Part shown: positions 7,410 to 17,823 of the stretch, piece after piece
How positions within the stretch are numbered: position 1 is the first letter of the stretch
Layout of the letters: each line of letters starts with the position of its first letter
Assembly: GCF_000426245.1 (NCBI RefSeq)
Contig: NZ_AUEZ01000014.1
Span: 1-64,000 of the forward strand
DNA from: Bradyrhizobium sp. Ai1a-2
GTDB taxonomy: Bacteria; Pseudomonadota; Alphaproteobacteria; Rhizobiales; Xanthobacteraceae
Direction: 5' to 3'
DNA length: 64,000 nucleotides
The notes under the pieces: model-generated
What the model was told of the DNA's origin: nothing
The model's database searches: none
Seen by the model: the letters and a program-made list of their open reading frames with translations, nothing else
Position numbers and translations under genes: made by a program

Positions 7410-9737
7410 TTAATCCTGCGCGGCCTTCGCGTCCTGGATCGCTTTCCAGATCTTTATCGGCGTCAGCGGGGTGTTGAGCCTGGTGATGCCGAGCTCGCTG
7501 AGCGCGTCCATCACGCCGTTGGTGATGCAGGGCGGGCCGCCGATCGCTCCGGACTCGCCGCAGCCCTTGGCGCCCAGCGGATTGGTCTTGCACGGCGCGG
7601 ACGGATCGAGCGTGACCACGATCGGCGGCACATCGGCCGCGCGCGGCACGCAATAATCCTGATAGGTCGCAGTCAAGAGCTGGCCTTCCTCGCTATAGGC
7701 GACGCCCTCATAGAGCGCCTGCCCGATGCCTTGCGCGACGCCGCCGTGAATCTGGCCCGTCACCAGCATCGGGTTGACGGCGACGCCGACGTCGTCGACC
7801 GTGGTGTAGCGCACCACGCGTGTGACGCCGGTCTCCGGATCGATCTCGACCTCGCAAATATGCGTGCCGTTCGGCCAGCTCGGGCCGTCGACCTCGCCCT
7901 GACTGTCGACCGATAGCCGCGCGCCGTCTTCCTTCTTGGCGATCTCGAACAGGCTGACGCGCTTGTCGGTGCCGACCACGGTTAGGAACCCGTCGCGATA
8001 CTCGATGTCGTCGGCAGAAGCTTCCAGCAGGTTGGAGGCCTTTTCGCGCGCCTTGTTGATCATGTCGTTGGACGAAACCGCCACGGCGGTGCCGCCGACG
8101 AACAGCGAGCGCGAGCCGACGCTGCCGAAGCCGGTGGCCAAATCCGTGTCGCCCTGCACGACATCGATCTTATCAAGGGGAATGCCGAGCGTATCCGAGA
8201 TCATCTGGGTGTAAGTGGTCTGCAGGCCCTGCCCCATCGCCATGGTGCCGGAATGCAGGATGATGCGGCCCTCCGCGGTCGCATGCAGGCTGACCTTTTC
8301 GGTGTGCGCGCGGCCGCCGGTCCACTCGATGTAGCTGGTCAATCCGCGGCCGTAGAGCAGGCCCTTCTTCTTCGCGGCCTTCTTGCGTGCGGTAAAGCCG
8401 TTCCAATCGGCGAGATCGGAGGCGCGCTCCAGCATGTGCGCGAAGGCTCCGGAATCATAGACCTGGCCGACCGCATTGGTGTACGGCAGTTGCACCGGCT
8501 TGATGTAGTTGACTTTGCGGATCGTGCGCGGGTCCATGCCGATCTGACGCGCCGCGGCGTCGAACAGGCGCTCGACGATGAACACCGCTTCCGGCCGACC
8601 CGCGCCGCGATAGGCACCGACTGGCGCGGTGTGGGTCATCACCGACTTCACCTCGAAATGCACCAGCGGCAGATCGTAGACGCCGGTCTGCACGAACGGC
8701 CCAAGCACAAGTGGAATGATGTTGCCGGCGCCGGAAGAATAGGCGCCGGTGCCGCCGATCGAGCGCACGCGATAGGCGAGCACGCGGCCCTTGGCGTCGA
8801 GCGCGAACTCGCCGGTCGAGGTAAGGTCGCGGCCATGGGTGCCGCCGACGAAATCGTCGGTGCGGTCGCCACGCCAGCGGACCTTTTTGTTCAGCTTGGT
8901 GGCGGCATAGGCGACGATGCCGTCTTCCGGATAAAGATTGGTCTTCTGGCCGAAGCCGCCGCCGATATCGCCGACCAGCACGCGCACGCTTTCCTTCGGC
9001 CGCTTCAGGATCGCCTCCGCCAGCACGTCGCGGGTCGAACCCGGAGTCTGAGACTGCACATGCAGGATCAGGCGGCCGGTCTTCTTCTCGATCTCGGCAA
9101 TCGTCGAGCGCGGCTCCATCGCCGACGGTACCAGGCGCTGGCTGACGAGGTCGAGCGAGACCACATGGTCCGCGTTCGCAAAGGCTTCCTCGACCTTGGC
9201 GGCATCGCCATAGCTCATCGCGGCGACGATGTTGTCGGGCGCTTCCGGCCACACCGCCGGCGCGCCGGGCTTGATCGCCTCGACCGGATCGACCACCGAG
9301 GGCAGCACGTCATAATCGACCACGATCGCTTCGGATGCGGTCTGCGCCAGCACGCGCGAGGTCGCGACCACGACCGCCACCGGCTCGCCGGCAAAGCGCA
9401 CCATTTCATGCGCGAGCAGCCGGCGCGGCGGCACCGTCATCGGCGAGCCATCGGGCCGCTTGAAGATCGCAAGCGTCGGAATGGTGCCGATATTGTCGGC
9501 CAGGAGATCGGCGCCGGTATAGACCGCCTCTACACCCGGCATCTCGGCGGCCGCCTTGGCATCGATCGAAACGATCCGGGCGTGGGCATGCGGGGAGCGC
9601 AGCACATGCAGCCACAACGCGCCGTCTTCCGGCTTGTCGTCGATGAACTGTCCCCTCCCGGTGAGCAGTCGCTGGTCTTCCAAACGCTTGACCGGCTGGC
9701 CCGCACCGAAACGCAAATTGCCGGGAAGAATGTTCAT
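7410..9737 (-). CDS. Form II CoxL-like molybdenum hydroxylase large subunit
   Basis: This 775-residue protein starts at ATG 9737 (MNILPGNLRFGAGQPVKRLEDQRLLTGRGQFIDD). It has the xanthine dehydrogenase/CO dehydrogenase large-subunit layout: an a/b hammerhead domain (about 15-130), then the molybdopterin-cytosine-dinucleotide binding region with GGGFGQK, and the distal NPLGAKGCGESGAIG loop with the catalytic-type Glu. The active-site loop reads GAYRGAGRPE, the form II signature; true CO oxidisers carry AYxCSFR. The likely reaction is hydroxylation of a heterocycle or aldehyde, not CO oxidation. The FeS (CoxS) and FAD (CoxM) subunits are not adjacent, so it must work with partners encoded elsewhere or have been separated from them. 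Confidence 0.88.
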   Translation of the reverse strand: MNILPGNLRFGAGQPVKRLEDQRLLTGRGQFIDDKPEDGALWLHVLRSPHAHARIVSIDAKAAAEMPGVEAVYTGADLLADNIGTIPTLAIFKRPDGSPMTVPPRRLLAHEMVRFAGEPVAVVVATSRVLAQTASEAIVVDYDVLPSVVDPVEAIKPGAPAVWPEAPDNIVAAMSYGDAAKVEEAFANADHVVSLDLVSQRLVPSAMEPRSTIAEIEKKTGRLILHVQSQTPGSTRDVLAEAILKRPKESVRVLVGDIGGGFGQKTNLYPEDGIVAYAATKLNKKVRWRGDRTDDFVGGTHGRDLTSTGEFALDAKGRVLAYRVRSIGGTGAYSSGAGNIIPLVLGPFVQTGVYDLPLVHFEVKSVMTHTAPVGAYRGAGRPEAVFIVERLFDAAARQIGMDPRTIRKVNYIKPVQLPYTNAVGQVYDSGAFAHMLERASDLADWNGFTARKKAAKKKGLLYGRGLTSYIEWTGGRAHTEKVSLHATAEGRIILHSGTMAMGQGLQTTYTQMISDTLGIPLDKIDVVQGDTDLATGFGSVGSRSLFVGGTAVAVSSNDMINKAREKASNLLEASADDIEYRDGFLTVVGTDKRVSLFEIAKKEDGARLSVDSQGEVDGPSWPNGTHICEVEIDPETGVTRVVRYTTVDDVGVAVNPMLVTGQIHGGVAQGIGQALYEGVAYSEEGQLLTATYQDYCVPRAADVPPIVVTLDPSAPCKTNPLGAKGCGESGAIGGPPCITNGVMDALSELGITRLNTPLTPIKIWKAIQDAKAAQD

Positions 9738-9883
9738 CAGTCCGTCCTTCAAGTCTTCTTGAGATGGTGCGCGTTTTAGCGGATTTTTGCCGCGAGACAA
9801 CCGACGGCGGACGAGAGCAGACACGCCATCCCGCCCGCGCATAAGAAGGATGGACGACTAATCGCAGAGCAATGACGGGAATT

Positions 9884-10200
9884 TTATTGCGTGCGGCCGA
9901 TATCGACGATGTCGACATTGACATCGCGTCTTCGAGCCACGCTTCAGGCCAAGCCGCACCGGTGGACCGGCTTGCCGTCTGCCGCCGTGATGATGTCGCC
10001 GAGATTGCCTGACGCGGAATCGACGCCGCGAATTCCGGCACGCTCTGCCGGAGAACCGGGCGCGGTGCGCATAATGATCACGCCCTCGGTGCCCAACCGC
10101 GTGGCAACTGCCTCGTTTGCGGCGACAATGCCGATGCAAGGCGTCGGCGCCCCGGCGCCTTTTGCCGCGCTTAAGGGTTGAAACCGGGCGGAGGCGCGCT
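9884..10200 (-). pseudogene. Remnant of an HtrA/DegP-type C-terminal PDZ domain
   Basis: On the minus strand one frame reads RFQPLSAAKGAGAPTPCIGIVAANEAVATRLGTEGVIIMRTAPGSPAERAGIRGVDSASGNLGDIITAADGKPVHR before a stop. A neighbouring frame then gives LKRGSKTR, and a third gives VNVDIVDIGRTQ-stop. Joined, these resemble the C-terminal PDZ domain of DegP-like proteases. About 20 residues are missing between GKPVHR and LKRGSKTR, and at least two frame changes are present. The protease domain is absent and a stop lies just upstream of the fragment. This is a decayed gene fragment with no expected product. Confidence 0.75.
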
Positions 10201-10306
10201 AGTTGTTCCATAATGGCAAAGTGTCGGCGGCCCGCTCGGGGGTACGTCCAAGGCCATCGGACCGACGCTTGGAGCGGCCCGTATCGGGGTTGATCGGAGG
10301 GCGGTC

Positions 10307-12148
10307 ATGAACAACAAGCTGCGTTTCAATATCGGCTATGCGGTTGCGGCGATATTCGGCATCCTGCTCGTTCAATACGTCTATGTCAGCGCGAGCAAGA
10401 TCGCCGCGATCCCCTACAGCGAATATCAGCAATTTCTGAAGCAGGGGAAGATCGAGAGCGTCGGCATCTCCGACCGCACGCTGCAAGGCACCCTGAAAGA
10501 GCCGCTGCCCGGCGGACAGAAGCAGTTCATCACCACGCGCGTCGATCCGGAGGTCGCGCAAGAGCTCGAGAAATATAACGTCCGCTTCACCGGGCAGATC
10601 GAGAGCACGTTGCTGCGCGATCTGCTCTCGTGGATCATGCCGGTGCTGTTGTTCTTCGGCCTGTGGTGGTTCATCGCCAAGCGCGCCGCGCAAGGCGGAG
10701 GCTTCGGCGGCGGGCTGATGGCGATCGGCAAGAGCAAGGCCAAGATCTATGTCGAGGCCGATACCGGCGTGAATTTCAGCGATGTCGCCGGTGTCGACGA
10801 GGCCAAGGACGAGCTGCGCGAGGTGGTCGACTTCCTGAAGAACCCGACCGAGTATGGCCGGCTCGGCGGGCGCATGCCCAAAGGCGTGCTGCTGGTCGGC
10901 CCGCCCGGCACCGGCAAGACGCTGCTCGCCAAGGCGGTTGCCGGCGAGGCCAAGGTGCCGTTCTTCTCGATCTCCGGCTCCGAATTCGTCGAGATGTTCG
11001 TCGGCGTCGGTGCCGCGCGCGTGCGCGACCTGTTCCAGCAGGCGCACCAGAAGGCGCCCGCGATCATCTTCATCGACGAGCTCGATGCGCTCGGCCGCGC
11101 CCGCGGCATCGGCCCGTTCGCCGGTGGCCATGACGAAAAGGAGCAGACGCTGAACCAGCTCCTGGTCGAGCTCGACGGCTTCGACTCCCGTTCCGGACTC
11201 GTGATCCTCGCCGCCACCAACCGGCCGGAAATCCTCGATCCGGCACTGCTCCGCGCCGGCCGCTTCGACCGTCAGGTGCTGGTCGACCGTCCCGACAAGA
11301 AGGGACGCATCGACATCCTCAAGGTTCACATCAAGAAGGTGAAGCTTGCGCCCGGCGTCGATCCCGAGGCGGTCGCAGCGCTGACGCCGGGATTCACCGG
11401 CGCCGATCTCGCCAACCTCGTCAACGAGGCCGCGCTGCTGGCGACGCGCCGCGGCGGCGACGCCGTCACCATGAGCGACTTCACCAATGCGATCGAGCGC
11501 ATGGTGGCCGGGCTCGAAAAACGCAACCGGCTGCTCAATCCGAAGGAGCGCGAGATCGTCGCCTATCACGAGATGGGTCACGCGCTGGTGGCGCTGTCGC
11601 TGCCGGGCGTCGATCCCGTGCACAAGGTCTCGATCATTCCGCGCGGCGTCGGCGCGCTCGGCTATACCATCCAGCGTCCGATCGAGGACCGCTTCCTGAT
11701 GACGAAGGAAGAACTGGAGAACAAGATGGCGGTGCTGCTCGGCGGGCGCGTCGCCGAGCTGATCGTGTTCAACCATCTTTCCACAGGTGCGGCCGACGAT
11801 TTGCGCCGGGTGACCGATATCGCCCGCAGCATGGTGACGCGCTACGGCATGTCGGAAAAGCTCGGCAGCATCGCTTATGACCGCGAGCCCGGCAATTTCC
11901 TCGCGGGCGCCGACCGGCCCTACTCCATGCCGGAACGCGACTATGCGGACGAGACCGCGGCCGTAGTCGACCACGAGGTGCGCGACATCGTCGAGCGCGT
12001 ATTCCAGCGCACCCAGGGCATCCTGAGCGCACGGCGCGCCGTCCTCGACCGCGCGGCGAAGAAGCTCTTGGAGAAGGAGACGCTGGAGCAACGCGATTTG
12101 GAAGCGTTGATCCGCGAGACACCGCCAGAGAGACTGCGGGCGGTGTAG
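10307..12148 (+). CDS. ftsH: FtsH-type ATP-dependent zinc metalloprotease (probable second copy)
   Basis: This 613-residue membrane AAA+ protease has two transmembrane helices (about 9-27 and 107-124) enclosing the periplasmic loop. The AAA domain carries Walker A GPPGTGKT (198-205), Walker [11 protein letters not shown], and the SRH ending [21 protein letters not shown]. The peptidase domain has the zinc motif HEMGH at 421-425; the third-ligand Asp may be the one in [10 protein letters not shown]. The usual FtsH motif is HEAGH, so this copy differs at the third position but keeps all HExxH residues. Housekeeping ftsH is usually near tilS/folP, which are absent here, so this is probably a paralogue. 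The family degrades membrane and regulatory proteins. Confidence 0.93.
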   Translation: MNNKLRFNIGYAVAAIFGILLVQYVYVSASKIAAIPYSEYQQFLKQGKIESVGISDRTLQGTLKEPLPGGQKQFITTRVDPEVAQELEKYNVRFTGQIESTLLRDLLSWIMPVLLFFGLWWFIAKRAAQGGGFGGGLMAIGKSKAKIYVEADTGVNFSDVAGVDEAKDELREVVDFLKNPTEYGRLGGRMPKGVLLVGPPGTGKTLLAKAVAGEAKVPFFSISGSEFVEMFVGVGAARVRDLFQQAHQKAPAIIFIDELDALGRARGIGPFAGGHDEKEQTLNQLLVELDGFDSRSGLVILAATNRPEILDPALLRAGRFDRQVLVDRPDKKGRIDILKVHIKKVKLAPGVDPEAVAALTPGFTGADLANLVNEAALLATRRGGDAVTMSDFTNAIERMVAGLEKRNRLLNPKEREIVAYHEMGHALVALSLPGVDPVHKVSIIPRGVGALGYTIQRPIEDRFLMTKEELENKMAVLLGGRVAELIVFNHLSTGAADDLRRVTDIARSMVTRYGMSEKLGSIAYDREPGNFLAGADRPYSMPERDYADETAAVVDHEVRDIVERVFQRTQGILSARRAVLDRAAKKLLEKETLEQRDLEALIRETPPERLRAV

Positions 12149-12318
12149 ACGCCCTTACCTTCTCCCATTGTGGGAGAAGGTGGCGCGCATGCAATGTGCG
12201 CCGGATGAGGGGTTGTCTCCGCGGGCGACTGTGCGCGTGGAGAGACCCCCCTCACCCAAATGAGTTCGTGGCTCCCGCCGGCGCAGCCCTCTCCCACAAG
12301 GGGAGAGGGCGCAATAAC
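12149..12318. repeat. Dispersed intergenic repeat, copy 2
   Basis: The right two-thirds (12208-12318) match 341-449. The left part has its own hairpin, CCTTCTCCCA...TGGGAGAAGG at about 12159-12180. The element begins directly at the ftsH-like stop codon, so its left hairpin may also help end that transcript. It shows the left half that copy 1 lacks. Confidence 0.7.
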
Positions 12319-12348
12319 TTGCATCGCAACGACGTCTGAGAGGTGGAA

Positions 12349-12427
12349 TGGGCAAAGCGCAGCGTGCCCACCATCACGAGCTGAGCAAGAAGTGGTGGGC
12401 ACGGCGCAAGTGCGCCTTTGCCCACCT
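12349..12427. repeat. Intergenic inverted repeat (GTGGGCA type)
   Basis: The arms GGGCAAAGCGCAGCGTGCCCACC and GGTGGGCAC...CGCAAGTGCGCCTTTGCCC are nearly complementary around a short centre. This is a further dispersed palindrome, immediately after repeat copy 2 and before the stop of the small secreted protein gene. Confidence 0.65.
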
Positions 12428-12435
12428 TACGGTGG

Positions 12436-12693
12436 CTACCTGCGAACCGTGGAAGTACCGAACGGCGCGTTGCCTGACTGCAGGCGACCGGGCAGAGGCG
12501 CCGCGTTTGTCGTGTTGCTCCAGGTGGGAACTGCGGTTGTCGAGCCCACCGACGGCCAATTGTACGATCCCACTGACGGCCCGACGACCGACCCGTAGCC
12601 AGCAGTTCCGGCTGTCTGTCCCGCCGTCTGCGCCAGCGCCGCCCCGCTCGAAAGAGCAAGTGCAGTTGCCAGCATGATTGCTGCGATTTTCAT
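12436..12693 (-). CDS. Small secreted protein of unknown function
   Basis: This 85-residue protein starts at ATG 12693 with AAAGGAA eight bases upstream. It has a clear signal peptide (MKIAAIMLATALALSSGAALAQ). The mature part is rich in Gly, Ser, Thr and Ala, with two VGS-type segments (GSVVGPSVGSYNWPSVGSTTAVPTW). It has no cysteines or known motif. It is probably periplasmic or secreted, and resembles short conserved hypothetical proteins of Bradyrhizobium. It stands alone between repeats and the aldolase gene. Confidence 0.7.
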   Translation of the reverse strand: MKIAAIMLATALALSSGAALAQTAGQTAGTAGYGSVVGPSVGSYNWPSVGSTTAVPTWSNTTNAAPLPGRLQSGNAPFGTSTVRR

Positions 12694-12805
12694 GGCTGGT
12701 TCCTTTCTAGTTGTATCTCGCACTAGATGTGGGAAGCCAATTAGCTGCTTAAAACGAACGTTTGCGTTACCTTCTTTCAATCCGGCGCGATCGGGAAGCG
12801 CTGGT

Positions 12806-13681
12806 TCAGCTTAACTCCTGCAGCGCGGCTTCCACCGCCTTGCGCTGCTCTTCCGTCAGGGGCGCCTGGGGCGGGATGGGGTCGCCGACGTCATAGCCCT
12901 GGATCGAGAGGCCGGCCTTGATGCAGGCGGCGAGGTTGAAGCGGGCGAAGGCCTCGTTGATGCGCCAGAGATTCCGTTGCAGCGTCATCGCCTCGTCCCA
13001 GCGCTCGCGGCGGCAGAGATTATAGAGCTCGACGCTCTGCCTAGGGATGATGCAGGCGGGACCGGCCATCCAGCCAAGCCCGCCGATCAGCATCACCGCG
13101 GCGGGAATATGGGCGGAGGCCGAGAACACTTTGATGTTGTCGCCGCAGCGGTTCATGATCGAGAGCAGCCGGCCGGTGTTGGTCGAGGCGTCCTTGATGT
13201 AGCCGATGCGCGGATGGGCGGCGAGGCGCTCGATGACGTCGAGCGTCAGGTCCGAACGCTGGAATTGCGGGTTGGTGTAGATCACCACGGGAATGTCCAC
13301 GGCATCAGCGATGGCGCGGAAGTAGGATTCGACCTGTGCATCCGGCAGCGGAAAATACGCTTCGAGGATCGCGAGAATGCCGGCCGCTCCGCGCTTCTGA
13401 TAGGCCCTCGCCTGCGCGACCGCATCCGCCGTCGAGGTCGAGGCGACGCCGGCAACGACCGGCACGCGTCCATTGGCGGCCTCGATGGTCGTCTGCACCA
13501 CGTGCGCGCGTTGCGCATTGTTGAGATAGGCGAATTCGCCGGTCGAGCCGAGCGGCGTCAGTCCGTGCACGCCCGCCTTGATCAGATCATCGCACAGCCG
13601 GCCCAGCACCTCGCTGCGGATATGGCCCGCGGGATCGAGCGGCGAGACCAGGTAGGGAAAGACGCCGTGGAAATCAGCCAT
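12806..13681 (-). CDS. DapA-family (dihydrodipicolinate synthase-like) aldolase/lyase
   Basis: This 291-residue protein starts at ATG 13681. It shows the class I aldolase TIM-barrel signatures: [13 protein letters not shown] near residue 45, the catalytic Tyr in VVIYTNP and the Schiff-base Lys in IGYIKDAS. Length is right for the DapA/NanA/KDG-aldolase superfamily. Divergence from true DapA and its neighbours (a nucleoside-sugar-type epimerase overlapping its start by 8 bases) suggest a sugar-acid or keto-acid lyase, not lysine biosynthesis. The substrate cannot be read from sequence. Confidence 0.85.
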   Translation of the reverse strand: MADFHGVFPYLVSPLDPAGHIRSEVLGRLCDDLIKAGVHGLTPLGSTGEFAYLNNAQRAHVVQTTIEAANGRVPVVAGVASTSTADAVAQARAYQKRGAAGILAILEAYFPLPDAQVESYFRAIADAVDIPVVIYTNPQFQRSDLTLDVIERLAAHPRIGYIKDASTNTGRLLSIMNRCGDNIKVFSASAHIPAAVMLIGGLGWMAGPACIIPRQSVELYNLCRRERWDEAMTLQRNLWRINEAFARFNLAACIKAGLSIQGYDVGDPIPPQAPLTEEQRKAVEAALQELS

Positions 13682-14630
13682 GCTGCAACCTCGTGGACGG
13701 CGAGACGTAGTCGGGATCGTGCGCGAAGGGGAGCGCCGTGCCGCGGCGCAGTGCGCCGAGCACTTCGGCAAAATCGGTCCGGGCACGGAAGCCGAGCAAG
13801 CGCTCGGCCTTGGCGGGATCGTAAATGCGGCCGATGCTGCGGGGCAAGCGCCAATTCCGCCTGGCGTAGAGCGCGGGCGCCTCAGGGAAATGGCGCGCGA
13901 TCACGCCCGCGGCGTCCGATTTCAGGGCTTCGACCTCGGCCGGCGCGAAAGGCGGCGGTGCGCTGACGATGAAGATCTCGAAACCTCTGGCCCTGTCCAG
14001 CGCAGCCAGATGCGCGTCCGCGGCGTCCTCGACGGTGAGGCGGCGATGCAAAAATTCGTTCGCTTTGAGATTCTCGCCGGAGATTCCCCGCTCGGTGTCG
14101 TCCTCCTCCGGAAAGAACCGGCTGGTGCGCAGCACGGCGCAGTTCAGCCCGTGCTCCCGGCTATAGATGCGGCAGAGCCCCTCGGCGGCAAGCTTGGTCA
14201 CGCCATAGATGTTGCGCGGTTCGAGCGGCCCAGCCGTCTCGTCAAGCCACACCGCAGCATGTCCCTCGCCTTCCCGGATCGCCTGCGAGATCATCAGCGA
14301 CGTCGTCGAGGTGAAGATGAAGCGGTCATGACGTGCGGCCACCGCCGCCTGTAGCAAATTGAGCGTGCCTGATACGTTGACGTCGACAAAGGCCTGCGGC
14401 GAAAAGCGCGCGATATCGGGCTTGTGCAGGGCGCCCGCATGAATCACGGCCTCGATGCCGTAATCCGCGAACACTCGCTCGACGACCGCGCGATCGGCGA
14501 CCGAGGCGATCACATCAGTCGCTTCGCCCGCGACGATATCGAGGCCGATCACATGATGGCCGGCTTGCCGGAGTCTCGGCGCGAGGAAGCGCCCCAGCCA
14601 GCCGGAGGAACCGGTGAGCAGAATACGCAT
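13674..14630 (-). CDS. NAD-dependent epimerase/dehydratase (extended SDR)
   Basis: This 318-residue protein starts [20 protein letters not shown], with the Rossmann motif TGSSGWLG. The catalytic YGVTK (YxxxK) lies near residue 145 after the FTSTTSLM segment carrying the active-site Ser/Thr. It resembles UDP-glucose-4-epimerase-like SDRs acting on sugar or sugar-acid substrates. Its stop lies inside the start of the DapA-like gene (8-base overlap), so the two are translationally coupled. The phosphoglucomutase gene is 18 bases upstream, placing all three in one likely operon. Confidence 0.87.
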   Translation of the reverse strand: MRILLTGSSGWLGRFLAPRLRQAGHHVIGLDIVAGEATDVIASVADRAVVERVFADYGIEAVIHAGALHKPDIARFSPQAFVDVNVSGTLNLLQAAVAARHDRFIFTSTTSLMISQAIREGEGHAAVWLDETAGPLEPRNIYGVTKLAAEGLCRIYSREHGLNCAVLRTSRFFPEEDDTERGISGENLKANEFLHRRLTVEDAADAHLAALDRARGFEIFIVSAPPPFAPAEVEALKSDAAGVIARHFPEAPALYARRNWRLPRSIGRIYDPAKAERLLGFRARTDFAEVLGALRRGTALPFAHDPDYVSPSTRLQHG

Positions 14631-14648
14631 GGCGATGCCGGCAGGTCC

Positions 14649-16292
<1,644 letters not shown>

Positions 16293-16328
16293 GTGACCTC
16301 TCAGGACCAATGCTGTCTTGAGACACCA

Positions 16329-16745
16329 CTATAGGGGTGAGCCGGTTGCAGGCAAAGCGTTATGCGGCGCCAACATCTCGACGATGGTCGCGGCGGAGCC
16401 ATCCTGCACGATGGTATCGACGAAGAACTTGTCGATCTTCATGGTGTTGACGCCGAGCCGCTTGATCTGGGACAGACCACTGTGGCCGACACCCATCGCG
16501 ACCTTGAAACCGTGCACCTCGCATCCGGTGATCGCGCCGGTGCGCAGGTCGAAGGTTGGCTGGAAGTATGGCCTGAATTCGTGCTTCGCCAATCCGCGGT
16601 CGATATCGGCGATCGGCCCTTCCAGGCGCGCGACCGCCCCGCGTCAACAATAGGCCGAAGGCGAACCCGATTAACGGAACCTCTGCCGCGATCACCGCGG
16701 CGTTACATTCCAGCACGATGACGCGTATGCACACCCACACGCGAC
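16329..16745 (-). pseudogene. Decayed EAL-domain (cyclic-di-GMP phosphodiesterase) gene
   Basis: The minus strand reads EFRPYFQPTFDLRTGAITGCEV, the start of an EAL domain, then jumps to VGHSGLSQIKRLGVNTMKIDKFFVDTI from the middle of the domain, so the DDFGTG region and much else are deleted. Upstream, in another frame, a hydrophobic segment (AAVIAAEVPLIGFAFGLLLTRG) looks like the membrane helix that normally precedes such domains; a frameshift near 16650 separates them. The downstream end is also lost. The catalytic set is incomplete, so no phosphodiesterase activity is expected. Confidence 0.75.
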
Positions 16746-16803
16746 TTGCCCGGCAGCGGCGCGAAAGGTTAACGTAGATTAACCTACCCGCTGCAGGCTG
16801 GAG

Positions 16804-17823
16804 ATGATCGGCGAATTGACCCCGAGAATTCTGCTCGTGATTGGTTATGTCGCCGTGACGGCGCCGGCCCTGGCCGCCCACGACGATCTCGAAGCGGCGT
16901 CGGCCGCGCTCACCCTGCAGGTGACCACTGATCCAACGACCACTGCGTGCCGCCGCGTTGAGGATCAGCCGCCCACATCACTTGCCTTCCGATCGCTGCA
17001 CCGGACCTTCAGCGACGATTTTGACGAACATCCATTGGCGGGCGGGAGGTGGGTGCCGCACTATGCCGGCGGCGCGGCGTGGCCGGAGGCCCGCTATTGG
17101 GGCGGCGACGGCTCCGATTTCAAACGCAAGACCAGCGCCAATGGCGAGCAGCAGATCTATGTCGATCCCCGCTATGGCGGCCGGATGAACACCCCGCTGG
17201 GGCTTGACCCGTTCAGGGTCCACAATGGCGTGCTGTCGATCGTCGCCAGCCGCACGCCGCCCGATCTGAAGCCGGCGCTGTTCGACAATGAGTACATCTC
17301 GGGCATCCTGACGACGCAGGGCAAGTTCTCGCAGAAATACGGCTATTTCGAAATCCGCGCGAAGATGCCGCTGGGCCGCGGCGTGTGGCCGGCGTTCTGG
17401 ATGCTCGCCGACGACGGCGGCTGGCCCCCGGAAGTCGACGTCGTGGAAGGACGGGGCGAGCGGCCCGGCGACGTCGTGATGACGACGCACTGGCGAATTC
17501 CGTCGACACAACGCATCCAGTCCTGCGGATTTGATTTCAACCTGCCCGGCGCGGAATCCGAATTCCATAATTATGGTGTGCTGTGGGAAGAAGATCGGCT
17601 GATCTATTTCATCGACCGCAAGCCGGTCTCCGACATCAGGGTGCCCATAGGATACGATGATCCCATGTACATGATCGTCAATCTTGCGATGGGGTCGAAG
17701 TTCTTTCTCGGCGTCGGTTTCGTCGATGCCAGTTCGCCCGAAAGCGTCGCCTTCGAGATCGACCGGATCTCGGTCTACCAGATCGATGCCAACCCGACCG
17801 GAGTGATGACTGATGTTCGGTAG
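16804..17823 (+). CDS. Exported glycoside hydrolase family 16 protein
   Basis: This 339-residue protein has an N-terminal signal peptide (PRILLVIGYVAVTAPALAAHDD). The GH16 jelly-roll core includes GYFEIRAKMPLGRGVWPAFWML and the catalytic motif PPEVDVVEG, which keeps the ExDxxE acid pattern (nucleophile Glu and acid/base Glu). GH16 enzymes cleave beta-1,3/1,4-glucans, laminarin-type glucans or related galactans. The gene overlaps the following GH1 beta-glucosidase gene by 11 bases, suggesting a two-step pathway in which this enzyme cuts a polymer and the next trims oligosaccharides. Exact substrate is unknown; a role in remodelling the cell's own polysaccharide is also possible. Confidence 0.9.
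   Translation: MIGELTPRILLVIGYVAVTAPALAAHDDLEAASAALTLQVTTDPTTTACRRVEDQPPTSLAFRSLHRTFSDDFDEHPLAGGRWVPHYAGGAAWPEARYWGGDGSDFKRKTSANGEQQIYVDPRYGGRMNTPLGLDPFRVHNGVLSIVASRTPPDLKPALFDNEYISGILTTQGKFSQKYGYFEIRAKMPLGRGVWPAFWMLADDGGWPPEVDVVEGRGERPGDVVMTTHWRIPSTQRIQSCGFDFNLPGAESEFHNYGVLWEEDRLIYFIDRKPVSDIRVPIGYDDPMYMIVNLAMGSKFFLGVGFVDASSPESVAFEIDRISVYQIDANPTGVMTDVR

Noticed and set aside
8253..9779. Long open frame of about 508 codons opposite the CoxL-like gene
   Set aside because: It is a high-GC shadow rich in Arg, His and Asp with no family features; the opposite strand has clear molybdenum hydroxylase motifs.
10199..12091. Open frame of about 630 codons opposite the ftsH-like gene
   Set aside because: Antisense shadow of a gene with unmistakable AAA+ and zinc-protease motifs.
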